Shown here: one piece after another, positions 1 through 7,403 of the stretch
How the letters are laid out: the number at the start of each line of letters is the position of its first letter
Numbering within the stretch: position 1 is the stretch's first letter
From: an uncultured Alphaproteobacteria bacterium
GTDB lineage: Bacteria; Pseudomonadota; Alphaproteobacteria; MPNO01; UBA2964
Assembly: GCA_938048165.1 (NCBI GenBank)
Contig: CALIBP010000175.1
Coordinates: 1-34,390, forward strand
Direction: 5' to 3'
Length of the DNA: 34,390 bases
The notes under the pieces: model-generated
Told to the model about the DNA's origin: nothing
Database searches by the model: none
Seen by the model: only the letters and a program-made list of their open reading frames with translations
Made by a program: the position numbers and the translations under genes

Positions 1-651
1 CGTACCCAGAAGGCTTCGCATGCGTGGCGTTGGGAAAAACTGGTTAACTTCCCGAAACCAACGATTGCGATGGTCAACGGATATTGTTTTGGCGGCGCAT
101 TCACCCAGCTCTGCGCTTGTGATTTCGCGATCTCGTCGCACGCCGCGACCTTTGGTCTGTCGGAAGTGAATTGGGGGATTATCCCTGGTGGCATTGTGAG
201 TTGGAATGTTGCCGATGTGCTGAGCTATCGCGACGCCTTGTACTACGCTGTCACCGGCGATCCGTTCGATGGCAAAACGGCTGAAAAAATTCGATTGGTA
301 AACTACTCGGTCCCGGCGTCTAAACTCAAAGCGGAGACGGTTAAACTTGCTAAAAAGCTCATGACCAAAAGCCCCAACGCGATGCGCTACACCAAGGAAG
401 CGATCCGAGCCGTACGCCGGATGGGGGTCAATGAGGCTGATGATTATCTGACGGTGAAGAATCAGGCCTGCAAAATGACCGATAAAATCCCTGGCCGAGA
501 CGAGGGCATGCGGCAATTTCTTGATGAAAAGAGTTATCGTCCGGGGTTGGGGCAGCTTGATCTCAAAAAGGCGGCCAGACGCAAGGCATCAAGTTCTGCA
601 ACACCGACAACCCGTATACGGGCTAAGAAAACAGCAAAGAAGAAGAAATAG
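1..651 (+). CDS. p-Hydroxycinnamoyl-CoA hydratase/lyase (feruloyl-CoA hydratase/lyase), 5' truncated
   Basis: Crotonase-fold enzyme. The family hydrates feruloyl-, caffeoyl- or p-coumaroyl-CoA and then cleaves it to the aromatic aldehyde (vanillin type) and acetyl-CoA in the cytoplasm. The frame is open from base 1, so the N-terminus lies outside the window; 216 residues are visible. The MVNGYCFGGAF stretch forms the oxyanion-hole region. SEVNWGIIPGG carries the glutamate that acts in hydroxycinnamoyl-CoA lyases, and the FLDEKSYRPGL end is typical of this subfamily rather than of general enoyl-CoA hydratases. After that family end comes a Lys/Arg/Ala/Thr-rich tail of about 28 residues. The neighbouring LigF-like GST and ABC importer fit aromatic acid catabolism. 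The exact hydroxycinnamate substrate is inferred. Confidence 0.85.
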   Translation, partial: RTQKASHAWRWEKLVNFPKPTIAMVNGYCFGGAFTQLCACDFAISSHAATFGLSEVNWGIIPGGIVSWNVADVLSYRDALYYAVTGDPFDGKTAEKIRLVNYSVPASKLKAETVKLAKKLMTKSPNAMRYTKEAIRAVRRMGVNEADDYLTVKNQACKMTDKIPGRDEGMRQFLDEKSYRPGLGQLDLKKAARRKASSSATPTTRIRAKKTAKKKK

Positions 652-658
652 GCGCGTT

Positions 659-1693
659 TTAGCTCTCTAGCTCAGCCCGCACGATCGCAGCGCCTTCGGC
701 CATGGCTTTGAGCTTGCCGAAGGCGACCGGGCGGCTGAGATATTTCATGCCGCAGTCAGGGGCGACTATCATCTGGTCTGCGGAAACATGTTCCAAGGCA
801 GCTCGAATGCGTCCTGCGATCATGTCCGGGGTTTCAATGTTTTCGTCGCCTAGATCAAGAACGCCAACTATTATTTTTTTGTTCTGAAGAGCATCCAGGG
901 CGGCGTGATCGAGGCCGGGCTGTGCCGCTTCGATTGAAATCTGGTCGGCATTGCAGGCAGCAAGCTCTGGCAGGAAGGAGTAGCCGTTGGGCTTATCCTT
1001 GACCGCGTGGGCATAGCCAAAACACATATGGACGGCGGTTGTTCCCGTAGCGCCCTCGAGCGCTTTATTGATGACCTTGACCGCAAAACGTTTTGCTTGT
1101 TCTGGTTTCGCTTGCATCCATGGTTCGTCTATTTGCACCACGTCAGCACCAGCGGCAAATAAATCTCGTACCTCTTGATTGACGGCTTCGGCGAGCGCCA
1201 TTGCACAGGCTTCATCGTCCCCATAATGCTCATCGACAGCTGTATGGGTCATTGTAAACGGGCCAGGGAGCGTAATCTTGATTTTTAGGTCGGTATTGGC
1301 CCGAAAGAACTCTACGTCGCGGGTTTCGATAGGGCCTGTGCGTTTAATCTCGCCGGTAATGCGTGGAACAAGGATCGGGCGCCCGGAACGACCTGGTACC
1401 TCCGCAGGATTATCGATATCGACACCCTCGAGGGCAGTGGCAAACCGGTTAGAATAGCTTTCGCGGCGAATTTCCCCGTCCGTGATGACATCAATACCGG
1501 CGCGTTCCATATCGTGAATTGCGGCAAGCGTCGCGGCATCTTGGGCTTCTTCAAGCTGGTCAGGCGCGATACGCCATATTTCATGGGCACGGACACGGGG
1601 TGGGACGATGGCCTTGAGCATGTCGCGATCAACCAGCCAGTCAGGCTGTACATAGCTGCCAACCACTGTCGTCGGCAAAAGGCGGGTACTCAT
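659..1693 (-). CDS. MetE C-terminal-domain-like (core MetE) zinc methyltransferase
   Basis: A 344-residue homologue of the catalytic half of cobalamin-independent methionine synthase, with no N-terminal half. Zinc ligands expected for the family are visible: His222 and Cys224 in VHMCFGY, Glu255 in SIEAAQP and Cys314 in APDCGMKYL. The QIDEP motif is at 187-191. The start at 1693 is chosen because GGAG lies about 9 bases upstream; a longer frame reaches 1759 but lacks a better site. Short MetE relatives include core methionine synthases and thiol-transfer enzymes such as epoxyalkane:coenzyme M transferase, so the methyl donor and thiol acceptor are unknown. It is divergent from the GST gene across about 94 bases, and convergent with the hydratase-lyase, whose stop is only 7 bases away. 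Confidence 0.8.
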   Translation of the reverse strand: MSTRLLPTTVVGSYVQPDWLVDRDMLKAIVPPRVRAHEIWRIAPDQLEEAQDAATLAAIHDMERAGIDVITDGEIRRESYSNRFATALEGVDIDNPAEVPGRSGRPILVPRITGEIKRTGPIETRDVEFFRANTDLKIKITLPGPFTMTHTAVDEHYGDDEACAMALAEAVNQEVRDLFAAGADVVQIDEPWMQAKPEQAKRFAVKVINKALEGATGTTAVHMCFGYAHAVKDKPNGYSFLPELAACNADQISIEAAQPGLDHAALDALQNKKIIVGVLDLGDENIETPDMIAGRIRAALEHVSADQMIVAPDCGMKYLSRPVAFGKLKAMAEGAAIVRAELES

Positions 1694-1787
1694 AAATTTC
1701 ACTCCGTTGTCTGAATGCGCTGTTTGCACGATAATCCGCCGCAATTCAATGTTACGCAATTATAGCGAGAGACAAAAAGGAATTGAG

Positions 1788-2582
1788 ATGATTGAGCTCT
1801 ATCATAATGGGATGTCGACCTGCTCGCAGAAGGTTCGCATTACGCTTGCAGAAAAAGGTCAGGAATTTACTTCGCATCATTTTAATCTGCGTGCCCGCGA
1901 CCAGCATCATCCTGATTACCTCGCGCTTAACCCAAATGGCGTGGTGCCGACAATTATCCATGATGGCAAGGTCATCTATGAGTCTGCCGTTATCGATGAA
2001 TATCTCGACACGGTGTTTCCAGAGCCTTCATTGCGGCCGGAATCACCCTATGAATGCGCGAAGATGCGGATTTGGGTGAAACAGCTTGATGAAGGGTTAC
2101 ACGCGGCGAGCGCAACGATTAGCGCCTGTATCGCTTTTCGCTATCAATTCATGGAAGGCAAAACGCCGGAACAGTTGAAAGAAACGCTCGATGGGTATGT
2201 TGATCCTGGAAAGCGCGCCCGTATGAACGAGAACGTCATGAAGGGTGTTGAGTCGTCATTCTTCAAACCAGCGATAAAACGGGTGGTAAAGATGCTGGAT
2301 GATATGGAAAAGGCGCTCGGCGAGGGTGACTGGATGGCTGGAGATACCTACTCCTTGGCGGATATCGCGTTTACACCTTATGTAAACCGGGTTTCACATC
2401 TTCAGCAGGACTGGCTGTTTGATGCACGCCCCGGGGTCGCAGACTGGTTCACCCGAATTCGCGCCCGTCCCTCGTTTAAGACAGCCATGACAGATTGGTT
2501 TATTCCTGACTTCCTGACGCTCATGGAAGCACGGGGGAGTGAAAATCAGGACGGTGTCCGGGCTGTTCTGGAGGGTGAGTGA
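1788..2582 (+). CDS. Glutathione S-transferase, LigF-like
   Basis: A 264-residue two-domain GST. The thioredoxin-fold N-terminus has the active-site region MSTCSQKVR, the cis-proline stretch NGVVPTI and the glutathione-binding ES-V-IDEYLD segment. The helical C-terminal domain has the N-capping-box region YSLADIAF and ends WFTRIRARPSF. The stretch from GKVIYES through the FPE-SLRPE region to KMRIWVKQLDE resembles LigF-type beta-etherases (comparison from memory). Those enzymes use glutathione to break beta-aryl ether bonds of lignin dimers in sphingomonads. The start at 1788 follows AAGGAATTGAG; the frame is open further upstream to 1707. A detoxification GST is the alternative. It is the first gene of the strand leading into the ABC importer, 137 bases away. 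Confidence 0.85.
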   Translation: MIELYHNGMSTCSQKVRITLAEKGQEFTSHHFNLRARDQHHPDYLALNPNGVVPTIIHDGKVIYESAVIDEYLDTVFPEPSLRPESPYECAKMRIWVKQLDEGLHAASATISACIAFRYQFMEGKTPEQLKETLDGYVDPGKRARMNENVMKGVESSFFKPAIKRVVKMLDDMEKALGEGDWMAGDTYSLADIAFTPYVNRVSHLQQDWLFDARPGVADWFTRIRARPSFKTAMTDWFIPDFLTLMEARGSENQDGVRAVLEGE

Positions 2583-2620
2583 GGCCACTCGATATCTCTA
2601 CAAAGTTTCGTTGTGACAAA

Positions 2621-2650
2621 TTGACGGTTGGCAGATCACGCTCATACGTT
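2621..2650 (+). promoter_or_regulatory. Possible sigma-70-type promoter before the ABC importer
   Basis: TTGACG at 2621-2626 is followed 18 bases later by TACGTT at 2645-2650. The -35 is good and the -10 is weak. The position, about 70 bases before the binding-protein start, is reasonable. It is a guess from hexamer similarity only. Confidence 0.25.
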
Positions 2651-2719
2651 ACTATCTGCGAGATTCCAATGCAGGGGGCAATTTAACCCTGTAATTATCG
2701 AATATGGGAGAAGTCGAAA

Positions 2720-3919
2720 ATGAAAAAGACACTTGTTTTAGGCGTTTCAGCGCTCGCGCTTGCGTTAGCCGCTCCGCAGGCAATGGCAGCGAAAGCCAAG
2801 GAAATAAAAATCGGGTTTGTAACAACTCTCTCCGGCGGAGCGGGTGTCATTGGCAAGGATATGCGCAATTCTGTGCAGATTGCGCTCGATCATCTTGGCA
2901 ACAAAATGGGCGGTGTTCCGGTAAAGGTTCTTTTTGAAGATGACCAAGTCAAACCGGAAGTCGGTAAACAGAAAACAGAAAAGCTGTTGCATAAAGACAA
3001 GGTCGACATTATGTCGGGCTTTATCTGGTCTCATGTTGTTCTGGCATCGCGTAACAGCGTTGTAAAAGCCGGCAAGTTCCTGATTATTTCCAACGCTGGT
3101 ACATCGAAGATTGCTGGTCGTCTTTGCCACAAGAATATTTTCTCGACCTCCTGGCAGAATGACCAGGTGCCGATGGCGATGGGTGAAGTGCTCAACAAGC
3201 GCGGGGTGAAGAGCCTCTATATTGTTGCGCCAAACTATGCCGCGGGCCGCGATATGGTAGCCGGTGTGGAACGCACCTTTAAAGGCAAGATCCTCGGTAA
3301 AGACCTGACCAAATGGCCAACACAGCTTGATTTCTCAGCTGAACTCGCCAAGGCGCGTGCTTCCAAGGCAGATGGTGTTTTCATCTTCTATCCTGGGCGC
3401 GCAACGAACGCCTTTATGCGCCAGTATGCGCAGGCTGGGCTGACAAAAACCCCGCTTTATTCGGTGTTCAGTGTGGATTCCTTGAGCCTGCCAAAAATGC
3501 AGCAGGCCAAGCTGACCAACGTATTGGGGACATTTTCGACTCAGTTTTGGGCACCTGACCTTGATACGCCGGTGAACAAGAAGTTCGTTGCGGACTATCG
3601 CAAGAAGTTCGGCAGCTACCCGTCTCATTATGGCGCCCAAAGCTATGATTCGATCATGTTGATCGATAGCGCTGTCCGGGCGGCCGGTGGTGATCTCAAG
3701 AAAATGGATACGATGCGGGCTGCTTTCCGCAAGGCTGACTATGGTTCTGTCCGTGGCAAATATGTTTACGGCAACAACCATTTTCCGATCCAGGATTTCT
3801 ATCTGCGTAAAGTGGTTGCCGATGCCGACGGCAAATGGACCACAAAGATTGAGCAGAAAGTCTACTCCAATCATCAGGACGTCTATGCAAGCAAATGCAA
3901 GATGAAGAAGACCTGGTAG
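2720..3919 (+). CDS. ABC transporter periplasmic substrate-binding protein (branched-chain amino acid / aromatic acid type)
   Basis: A 399-residue type I periplasmic binding protein of the LivJ superfamily. Residues 1-24 form a signal peptide with two lysines, a hydrophobic ALALALA core and an AMA cleavage site. The mature protein opens with KEIKIGFVTTLSGG, which is typical of the family, and continues through two lobes to a C-terminus with paired cysteine and lysines. GGGAGAA lies just before the ATG. Relatives include CouP-type proteins of Rhodopseudomonas that bind p-coumarate and other aromatic acids. With a hydroxycinnamoyl-CoA lyase nearby, an aromatic ligand is a reasonable inference, but an amino acid ligand cannot be excluded. 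It is the first gene of a five-gene importer operon. Confidence 0.88.
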   Translation: MKKTLVLGVSALALALAAPQAMAAKAKEIKIGFVTTLSGGAGVIGKDMRNSVQIALDHLGNKMGGVPVKVLFEDDQVKPEVGKQKTEKLLHKDKVDIMSGFIWSHVVLASRNSVVKAGKFLIISNAGTSKIAGRLCHKNIFSTSWQNDQVPMAMGEVLNKRGVKSLYIVAPNYAAGRDMVAGVERTFKGKILGKDLTKWPTQLDFSAELAKARASKADGVFIFYPGRATNAFMRQYAQAGLTKTPLYSVFSVDSLSLPKMQQAKLTNVLGTFSTQFWAPDLDTPVNKKFVADYRKKFGSYPSHYGAQSYDSIMLIDSAVRAAGGDLKKMDTMRAAFRKADYGSVRGKYVYGNNHFPIQDFYLRKVVADADGKWTTKIEQKVYSNHQDVYASKCKMKKTW

Positions 3920-3940
3920 TTTAGGTTGTTAGTCTAGTGG

Positions 3941-3962
3941 CGGGGACGCAACTGCGTCCCCG
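3941..3962 (+). promoter_or_regulatory. Stem-loop between binding-protein and permease genes
   Basis: CGGGGACGCA pairs with TGCGTCCCCG: ten base pairs around a very tight loop, or eight stable pairs if the loop opens to AACT. It starts 21 bases after the binding-protein stop, and only a short GTTTC follows. It is more likely a partial terminator or an mRNA-stabilising hairpin that keeps the binding protein in excess over the permeases than a full stop, since livH follows only 25 bases later. Confidence 0.65.
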
Positions 3963-3987
3963 TTTCACGTTCTAATACGTTTATTCA

Positions 3988-4911
3988 ATGGTCGATCCTC
4001 ACCTTCTTTTTGAGCAACTCTTTAACGGAGTCCAGTACGGCATATTGCTGTTTCTGCTTGCGGCCGGGTTAACCCTGGTGTTCGGCATCATGGATATGAT
4101 GAACCTGGCACATGGATCGCTCTATATGTTGGGGGCCTATATTGCGGCGACGGTTGCTTTGGCAACAGATTCTTTTTTGCTGGGGATTGCTGTTGCGCTT
4201 CCCGCGACACTGATTGTCGGCATATTCCTGGAAGTTGTTATCCTTCGAAAACTCTATGATCGGGGACATCTCGATCAGGTGTTGGCAACTTTCGGGATGA
4301 TCCTGTTCTTTAATGAGCTGGTCCGGTTGATTTGGGGGCCTGCGGGGATTGAAGTTCCATTGCCGAGTATCCTGAATCAGTCTGTGACACTGTTCAGCAT
4401 TCCTCTGCCGCTCTACCGTATTCTGGTTATCGGTGTTGGGCTGGCCGTTGCAGGTTTTCTATACATCCTTGTGGTGAAAACCAAAATAGGCATGTTGATT
4501 CGTGCCGGGGCGTCGAACCGCGAAATGGTTGGTGCCTTGGGTATTGATATAAAAAAGATATTCACATTGGTGTTTGGACTCGGCGCAGCGTTGGCAGCCT
4601 TAGCGGGTGCCATGGCGGGGCCGATTTTTGCCGCCACTATCGGGATGGGCGAAAACATCCTGATTCAGGTGCTGGTGGTGATTGTGATCGGCGGTATCGG
4701 GTCTATCCGGGGTGCCTTTGTCGGCGCCCTGTTAATCGGAGTGATCGAGATTATGGGACGGTCATTTCTGGATGACCTGTTCAAACTCTTCCTGCCGGTA
4801 AATGCAGCAGAAACAGCGGCACCAGCGGCAGCGTCTATGCTGATTTATATCTTGATGGCACTGGTACTGTTCTTTCGGCCACAGGGCCTTTTTCCGGCAC
4901 GGAGTGGCTAA
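3988..4911 (+). CDS. livH: ABC transporter permease, LivH family
   Basis: A 307-residue inner-membrane permease with about eight hydrophobic segments. The opening GVQYGILLFLLAAGLTLVFG and the following IMDMMNLAHGS stretch are the signature of LivH. The C-terminal half holds the GGIGSIRGAFVGALLIG loop that contacts the ATPase, then ends FFRPQGLFP, a typical family end. It forms the channel with LivM. The gene begins 68 bases after the binding-protein gene, beyond a strong hairpin, and stops 3 bases before livM, so it is translated as part of the operon. The ligand is set by the upstream binding protein. Confidence 0.92.
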   Translation: MVDPHLLFEQLFNGVQYGILLFLLAAGLTLVFGIMDMMNLAHGSLYMLGAYIAATVALATDSFLLGIAVALPATLIVGIFLEVVILRKLYDRGHLDQVLATFGMILFFNELVRLIWGPAGIEVPLPSILNQSVTLFSIPLPLYRILVIGVGLAVAGFLYILVVKTKIGMLIRAGASNREMVGALGIDIKKIFTLVFGLGAALAALAGAMAGPIFAATIGMGENILIQVLVVIVIGGIGSIRGAFVGALLIGVIEIMGRSFLDDLFKLFLPVNAAETAAPAAASMLIYILMALVLFFRPQGLFPARSG

Positions 4912-4914
4912 GGG

Positions 4915-5871
4915 ATGTTACGCCGCCGCGAGACTCTGGTCTTAATCGTTACCTTCGCCCTGTTGGCGATCGTGCCCTATATTGCTTCGATAACTGAAGT
5001 GCCATTTTATCTCGACCTCGGTCGGCGGATGATGATCCTCGCCATCGGCGCGCTGAGCCTGAACCTTATCATGGGGTATGGCGGGATGATCAGTTTTGGT
5101 CATGCGGTCTTTGTTGGCATTGGGGCCTATGTGATTGGCATCTGTGCTGAGCATGAGCTTGTCACCGGATTCATCCAATGGCCTTTGGCATTACTGGCCT
5201 GTGCTGTGTTTGCGTTTATTTTTGGCGCGATCAGTCTGCGAACCCGTGGCGTGTACTTTATTATGATCACGCTGGCCTTGGCCCAGATGATGTATTTTCT
5301 CGGTGTTAGCCTGGATCGCTATGGCGGGGATGACGGTTTGCCACTTGCCGAGCCGAGCGATTTTTCGGGTCTGATTGATCTCGGTGACAAAAACAGCCTT
5401 TATTACCTTATTTTCGTACTGCTTCTCCTGTGTCTTTGGATTTGCAAACGGCTGGTTAATTCACGTTTCGGAATGGTTATTCAGGGCGCACGTTCCAATG
5501 AAACCCGCATGCAGGCGATTGGATTTCCGGTTTTTCGGTATCAACTGACCGCTTTCGTTATTGCTGGCGTGATGGCGGGGCTGGCCGGCATATTGCTTGC
5601 TAATCATACCGATTTCGTCAATCCAGACATGATGCATTGGACCCGCTCTGGCGATCTTATCATTATGGTATTGCTCGGCGGGATGGGTAGCCTGGCAGGG
5701 CCCATCGTCGGCGCGCTGGTTTTTATTTTGTTGGAAGAAGCGCTGTCCGGTGTCACCGAATATTGGCAGTTAATCTTCGGCCCGTTCCTTATCCTTGTTG
5801 TATTGTTTGCGCGCGGCGGGTTACTTGGTTTCCTAGAGAAACGCGGGTCATCGGAGGAAGACGATGGCTGA
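4915..5871 (+). CDS. livM: ABC transporter permease, LivM family
   Basis: A 318-residue multi-spanning inner-membrane protein, partner of LivH. Family features are the N-terminal LSLNLIMGYGGMISFGHAVF stretch, FGAISLRTRGVYFIMITLA in the middle, and the C-terminal LLGGMGSLAGPIVGAL coupling loop. AAGGG precedes the ATG by a very short distance, and translation is probably coupled to livH, which ends 3 bases upstream. The last eight bases overlap the start of livG. The charged tail EKRGSSEEDDG is ordinary for the family. Confidence 0.92.
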   Translation: MLRRRETLVLIVTFALLAIVPYIASITEVPFYLDLGRRMMILAIGALSLNLIMGYGGMISFGHAVFVGIGAYVIGICAEHELVTGFIQWPLALLACAVFAFIFGAISLRTRGVYFIMITLALAQMMYFLGVSLDRYGGDDGLPLAEPSDFSGLIDLGDKNSLYYLIFVLLLLCLWICKRLVNSRFGMVIQGARSNETRMQAIGFPVFRYQLTAFVIAGVMAGLAGILLANHTDFVNPDMMHWTRSGDLIIMVLLGGMGSLAGPIVGALVFILLEEALSGVTEYWQLIFGPFLILVVLFARGGLLGFLEKRGSSEEDDG

Positions 5872-6622
5872 CATAGTCCTGAAAGTCGAAAAGCTGAGGA
5901 AAAGTTTTGGTGGTGTTCTTGCTACGGACGACCTTTCGCTATCGGTGGAGACCGGCAAAATCCATGCTGTCATTGGCCCGAATGGGGCTGGCAAGACGAC
6001 GATGATTGCGCAGCTTGCCGGTGCCCTGAATTCCGATTCAGGCCGCGTCCTTTTTGACGGTGAAGATATTTCCGGAATGGCGCCACCGGCGCGCTCGCGG
6101 CGCGGTATCGCCAGAACATTTCAGATTACCAGTATCTTTCATGAGTTCACCGCACTGGAAAATGTCGCCCTGGCGGTACAGGCACACGACGGCCATTCAT
6201 TCAGATTCTGGCGTGCAGCGCGTGAAGAAGCGCGCCTCTATGAACCAGCCTTGGCCGCTCTGGAGACGGTAGGGCTGGCGGACCGCGCCAATATTACGGC
6301 GCGTAACCTGTCTCATGGTGAGCATCGGCAGCTTGAAATTGCGATGGCGCTGGCGACAAAACCAAAGCTGCTGTTACTCGATGAACCTATGGCAGGGATG
6401 GGCGCGGAAGAATCACAAAAGATGGTATCGATTCTTAATAGGCTGAAGGGGGATCACACGATCCTGTTGATTGAACATGACATGGATGCAGTTTTCGCCC
6501 TGGCTGATCAGATAACCGTTCTGGTTTATGGCAACTCGATTGCTTCCGGGATGCCGGATGAAATTCGCGCTAACGAGGAGGTGCGTACCGCTTATCTCGG
6601 AGATGAGGGGACGGCAAACTGA
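5864..6622 (+). CDS. livG: ABC transporter ATP-binding protein, LivG family
   Basis: A 252-residue cytoplasmic ATPase. Walker A is GPNGAGKTT at 38-46, the signature is LSHGE at 149-153, Walker B is LLLLDEP ending at 175, and the switch histidine is His205 in LIEHDMD. The signature has histidine where LSGGE is common, a usual LivG variation. The RRGIARTFQ segment at 79-87 is typical of LivG and separates it from LivF. The gene overlaps livM by eight bases and livF by one, so the three are translationally coupled. Confidence 0.93.
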   Translation: MADIVLKVEKLRKSFGGVLATDDLSLSVETGKIHAVIGPNGAGKTTMIAQLAGALNSDSGRVLFDGEDISGMAPPARSRRGIARTFQITSIFHEFTALENVALAVQAHDGHSFRFWRAAREEARLYEPALAALETVGLADRANITARNLSHGEHRQLEIAMALATKPKLLLLDEPMAGMGAEESQKMVSILNRLKGDHTILLIEHDMDAVFALADQITVLVYGNSIASGMPDEIRANEEVRTAYLGDEGTAN

Positions 6623-7323
6623 TGTTACGAGTCGAGGCCATAGAGTCTTCTTACGGCACCAGCCAGGTGCTGTTTGGCATGTCGCTGGAGGTAAATGCTG
6701 GTGAAGTGGTGACTCTGATGGGCCGCAACGGGATGGGCAAGACGACAACAATACGGTCGATCATGGGTCTGATGCAGCCGCACGGTGGTGTAACGCATTT
6801 TGAAGATCAACAAATCTCTGATCGGCCGTCACATGAAATAGCAAAGCTCGGCATTGGCTTGGTGCCGGAGGGCCGACAGATTTTTCCCAATTTAACCGTC
6901 CGGGAGAACCTCGTCGCGACGGCGCATAATCTGGCAGAAAATGCGGATCCGTGGACCTTGGATAAGATTCTCACACGATTCCCGTCTCTAGCAGCGCGGA
7001 TCAATGGTATGGGGAACGAGCTGTCAGGTGGCGAGCAGCAAATGCTGGCAATCGGCCGCGCGTTAATGACCAACCCTAAACTTCTGATCCTCGATGAAGC
7101 AACGGAAGGACTGGCGCCGCAAATCCGAACTGAAATATGGCAATGTCTTGAAGACCTGAAAGCGCAGGGGCAATCTATTCTGGTTATCGATAAAAATGTC
7201 GCCGCACTGACCCGCATTGCTGACCGGCATTATATCATCGAAAAAGGCCAGGTTGTCTGGTCAGGCACGTCAGAGGCGCTATTGGCGCATCCCGACATAC
7301 AACATCAATATCTGGGCGTATAA
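6622..7323 (+). CDS. livF: ABC transporter ATP-binding protein, LivF family
   Basis: A 233-residue ATPase pairing with LivG. Walker A is GRNGMGKTT at 34-42, the signature is LSGGE at 134-138, and Walker B is LLILDEA at 154-160 followed by TEGLAP. The GIGLVPEGRQIFPNLTVREN stretch is the LivF hallmark. The segment after Walker B reads VIDKN where LivF proteins usually have VEQN; LivF lacks the switch histidine in general, so this is a modest change. The start shares one base with the livG stop (TGATG). The gene ends the importer operon and is followed by a strong terminator. Confidence 0.92.
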   Translation: MLRVEAIESSYGTSQVLFGMSLEVNAGEVVTLMGRNGMGKTTTIRSIMGLMQPHGGVTHFEDQQISDRPSHEIAKLGIGLVPEGRQIFPNLTVRENLVATAHNLAENADPWTLDKILTRFPSLAARINGMGNELSGGEQQMLAIGRALMTNPKLLILDEATEGLAPQIRTEIWQCLEDLKAQGQSILVIDKNVAALTRIADRHYIIEKGQVVWSGTSEALLAHPDIQHQYLGV

Positions 7324-7339
7324 AGCTCTCGCCATAGAA

Positions 7340-7367
7340 AAAGGCGCTCTGTTTCCAGAGCGCCTTT
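7340..7367. terminator. Bidirectional rho-independent terminator between livF and the TRAP binding-protein gene
   Basis: AAAGGCGCTCTG and CAGAGCGCCTTT form a perfect twelve-pair stem around TTTC. It lies 16 bases after the livF stop and 36 bases beyond the stop of the convergent minus-strand gene. Read on minus, the stem runs into a T-rich stretch (CCTTTTTCTATGG); read on plus, the T-tract is only three bases. It can serve both genes. Confidence 0.85.
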
Positions 7368-7403
7368 CCCGTGCATCACGCTATTTGCGTGATTAAGCCA
7401 CAT

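Noticed and set aside
3335-3874. A 179-codon open frame on minus
   Set aside because: Antisense of the ABC binding-protein gene with no recognisable domain.
7186-7200. LivF reads VIDKN in place of VEQN
   Set aside because: LivF proteins naturally lack the switch histidine and all other ATPase motifs are intact, so this is ordinary variation.
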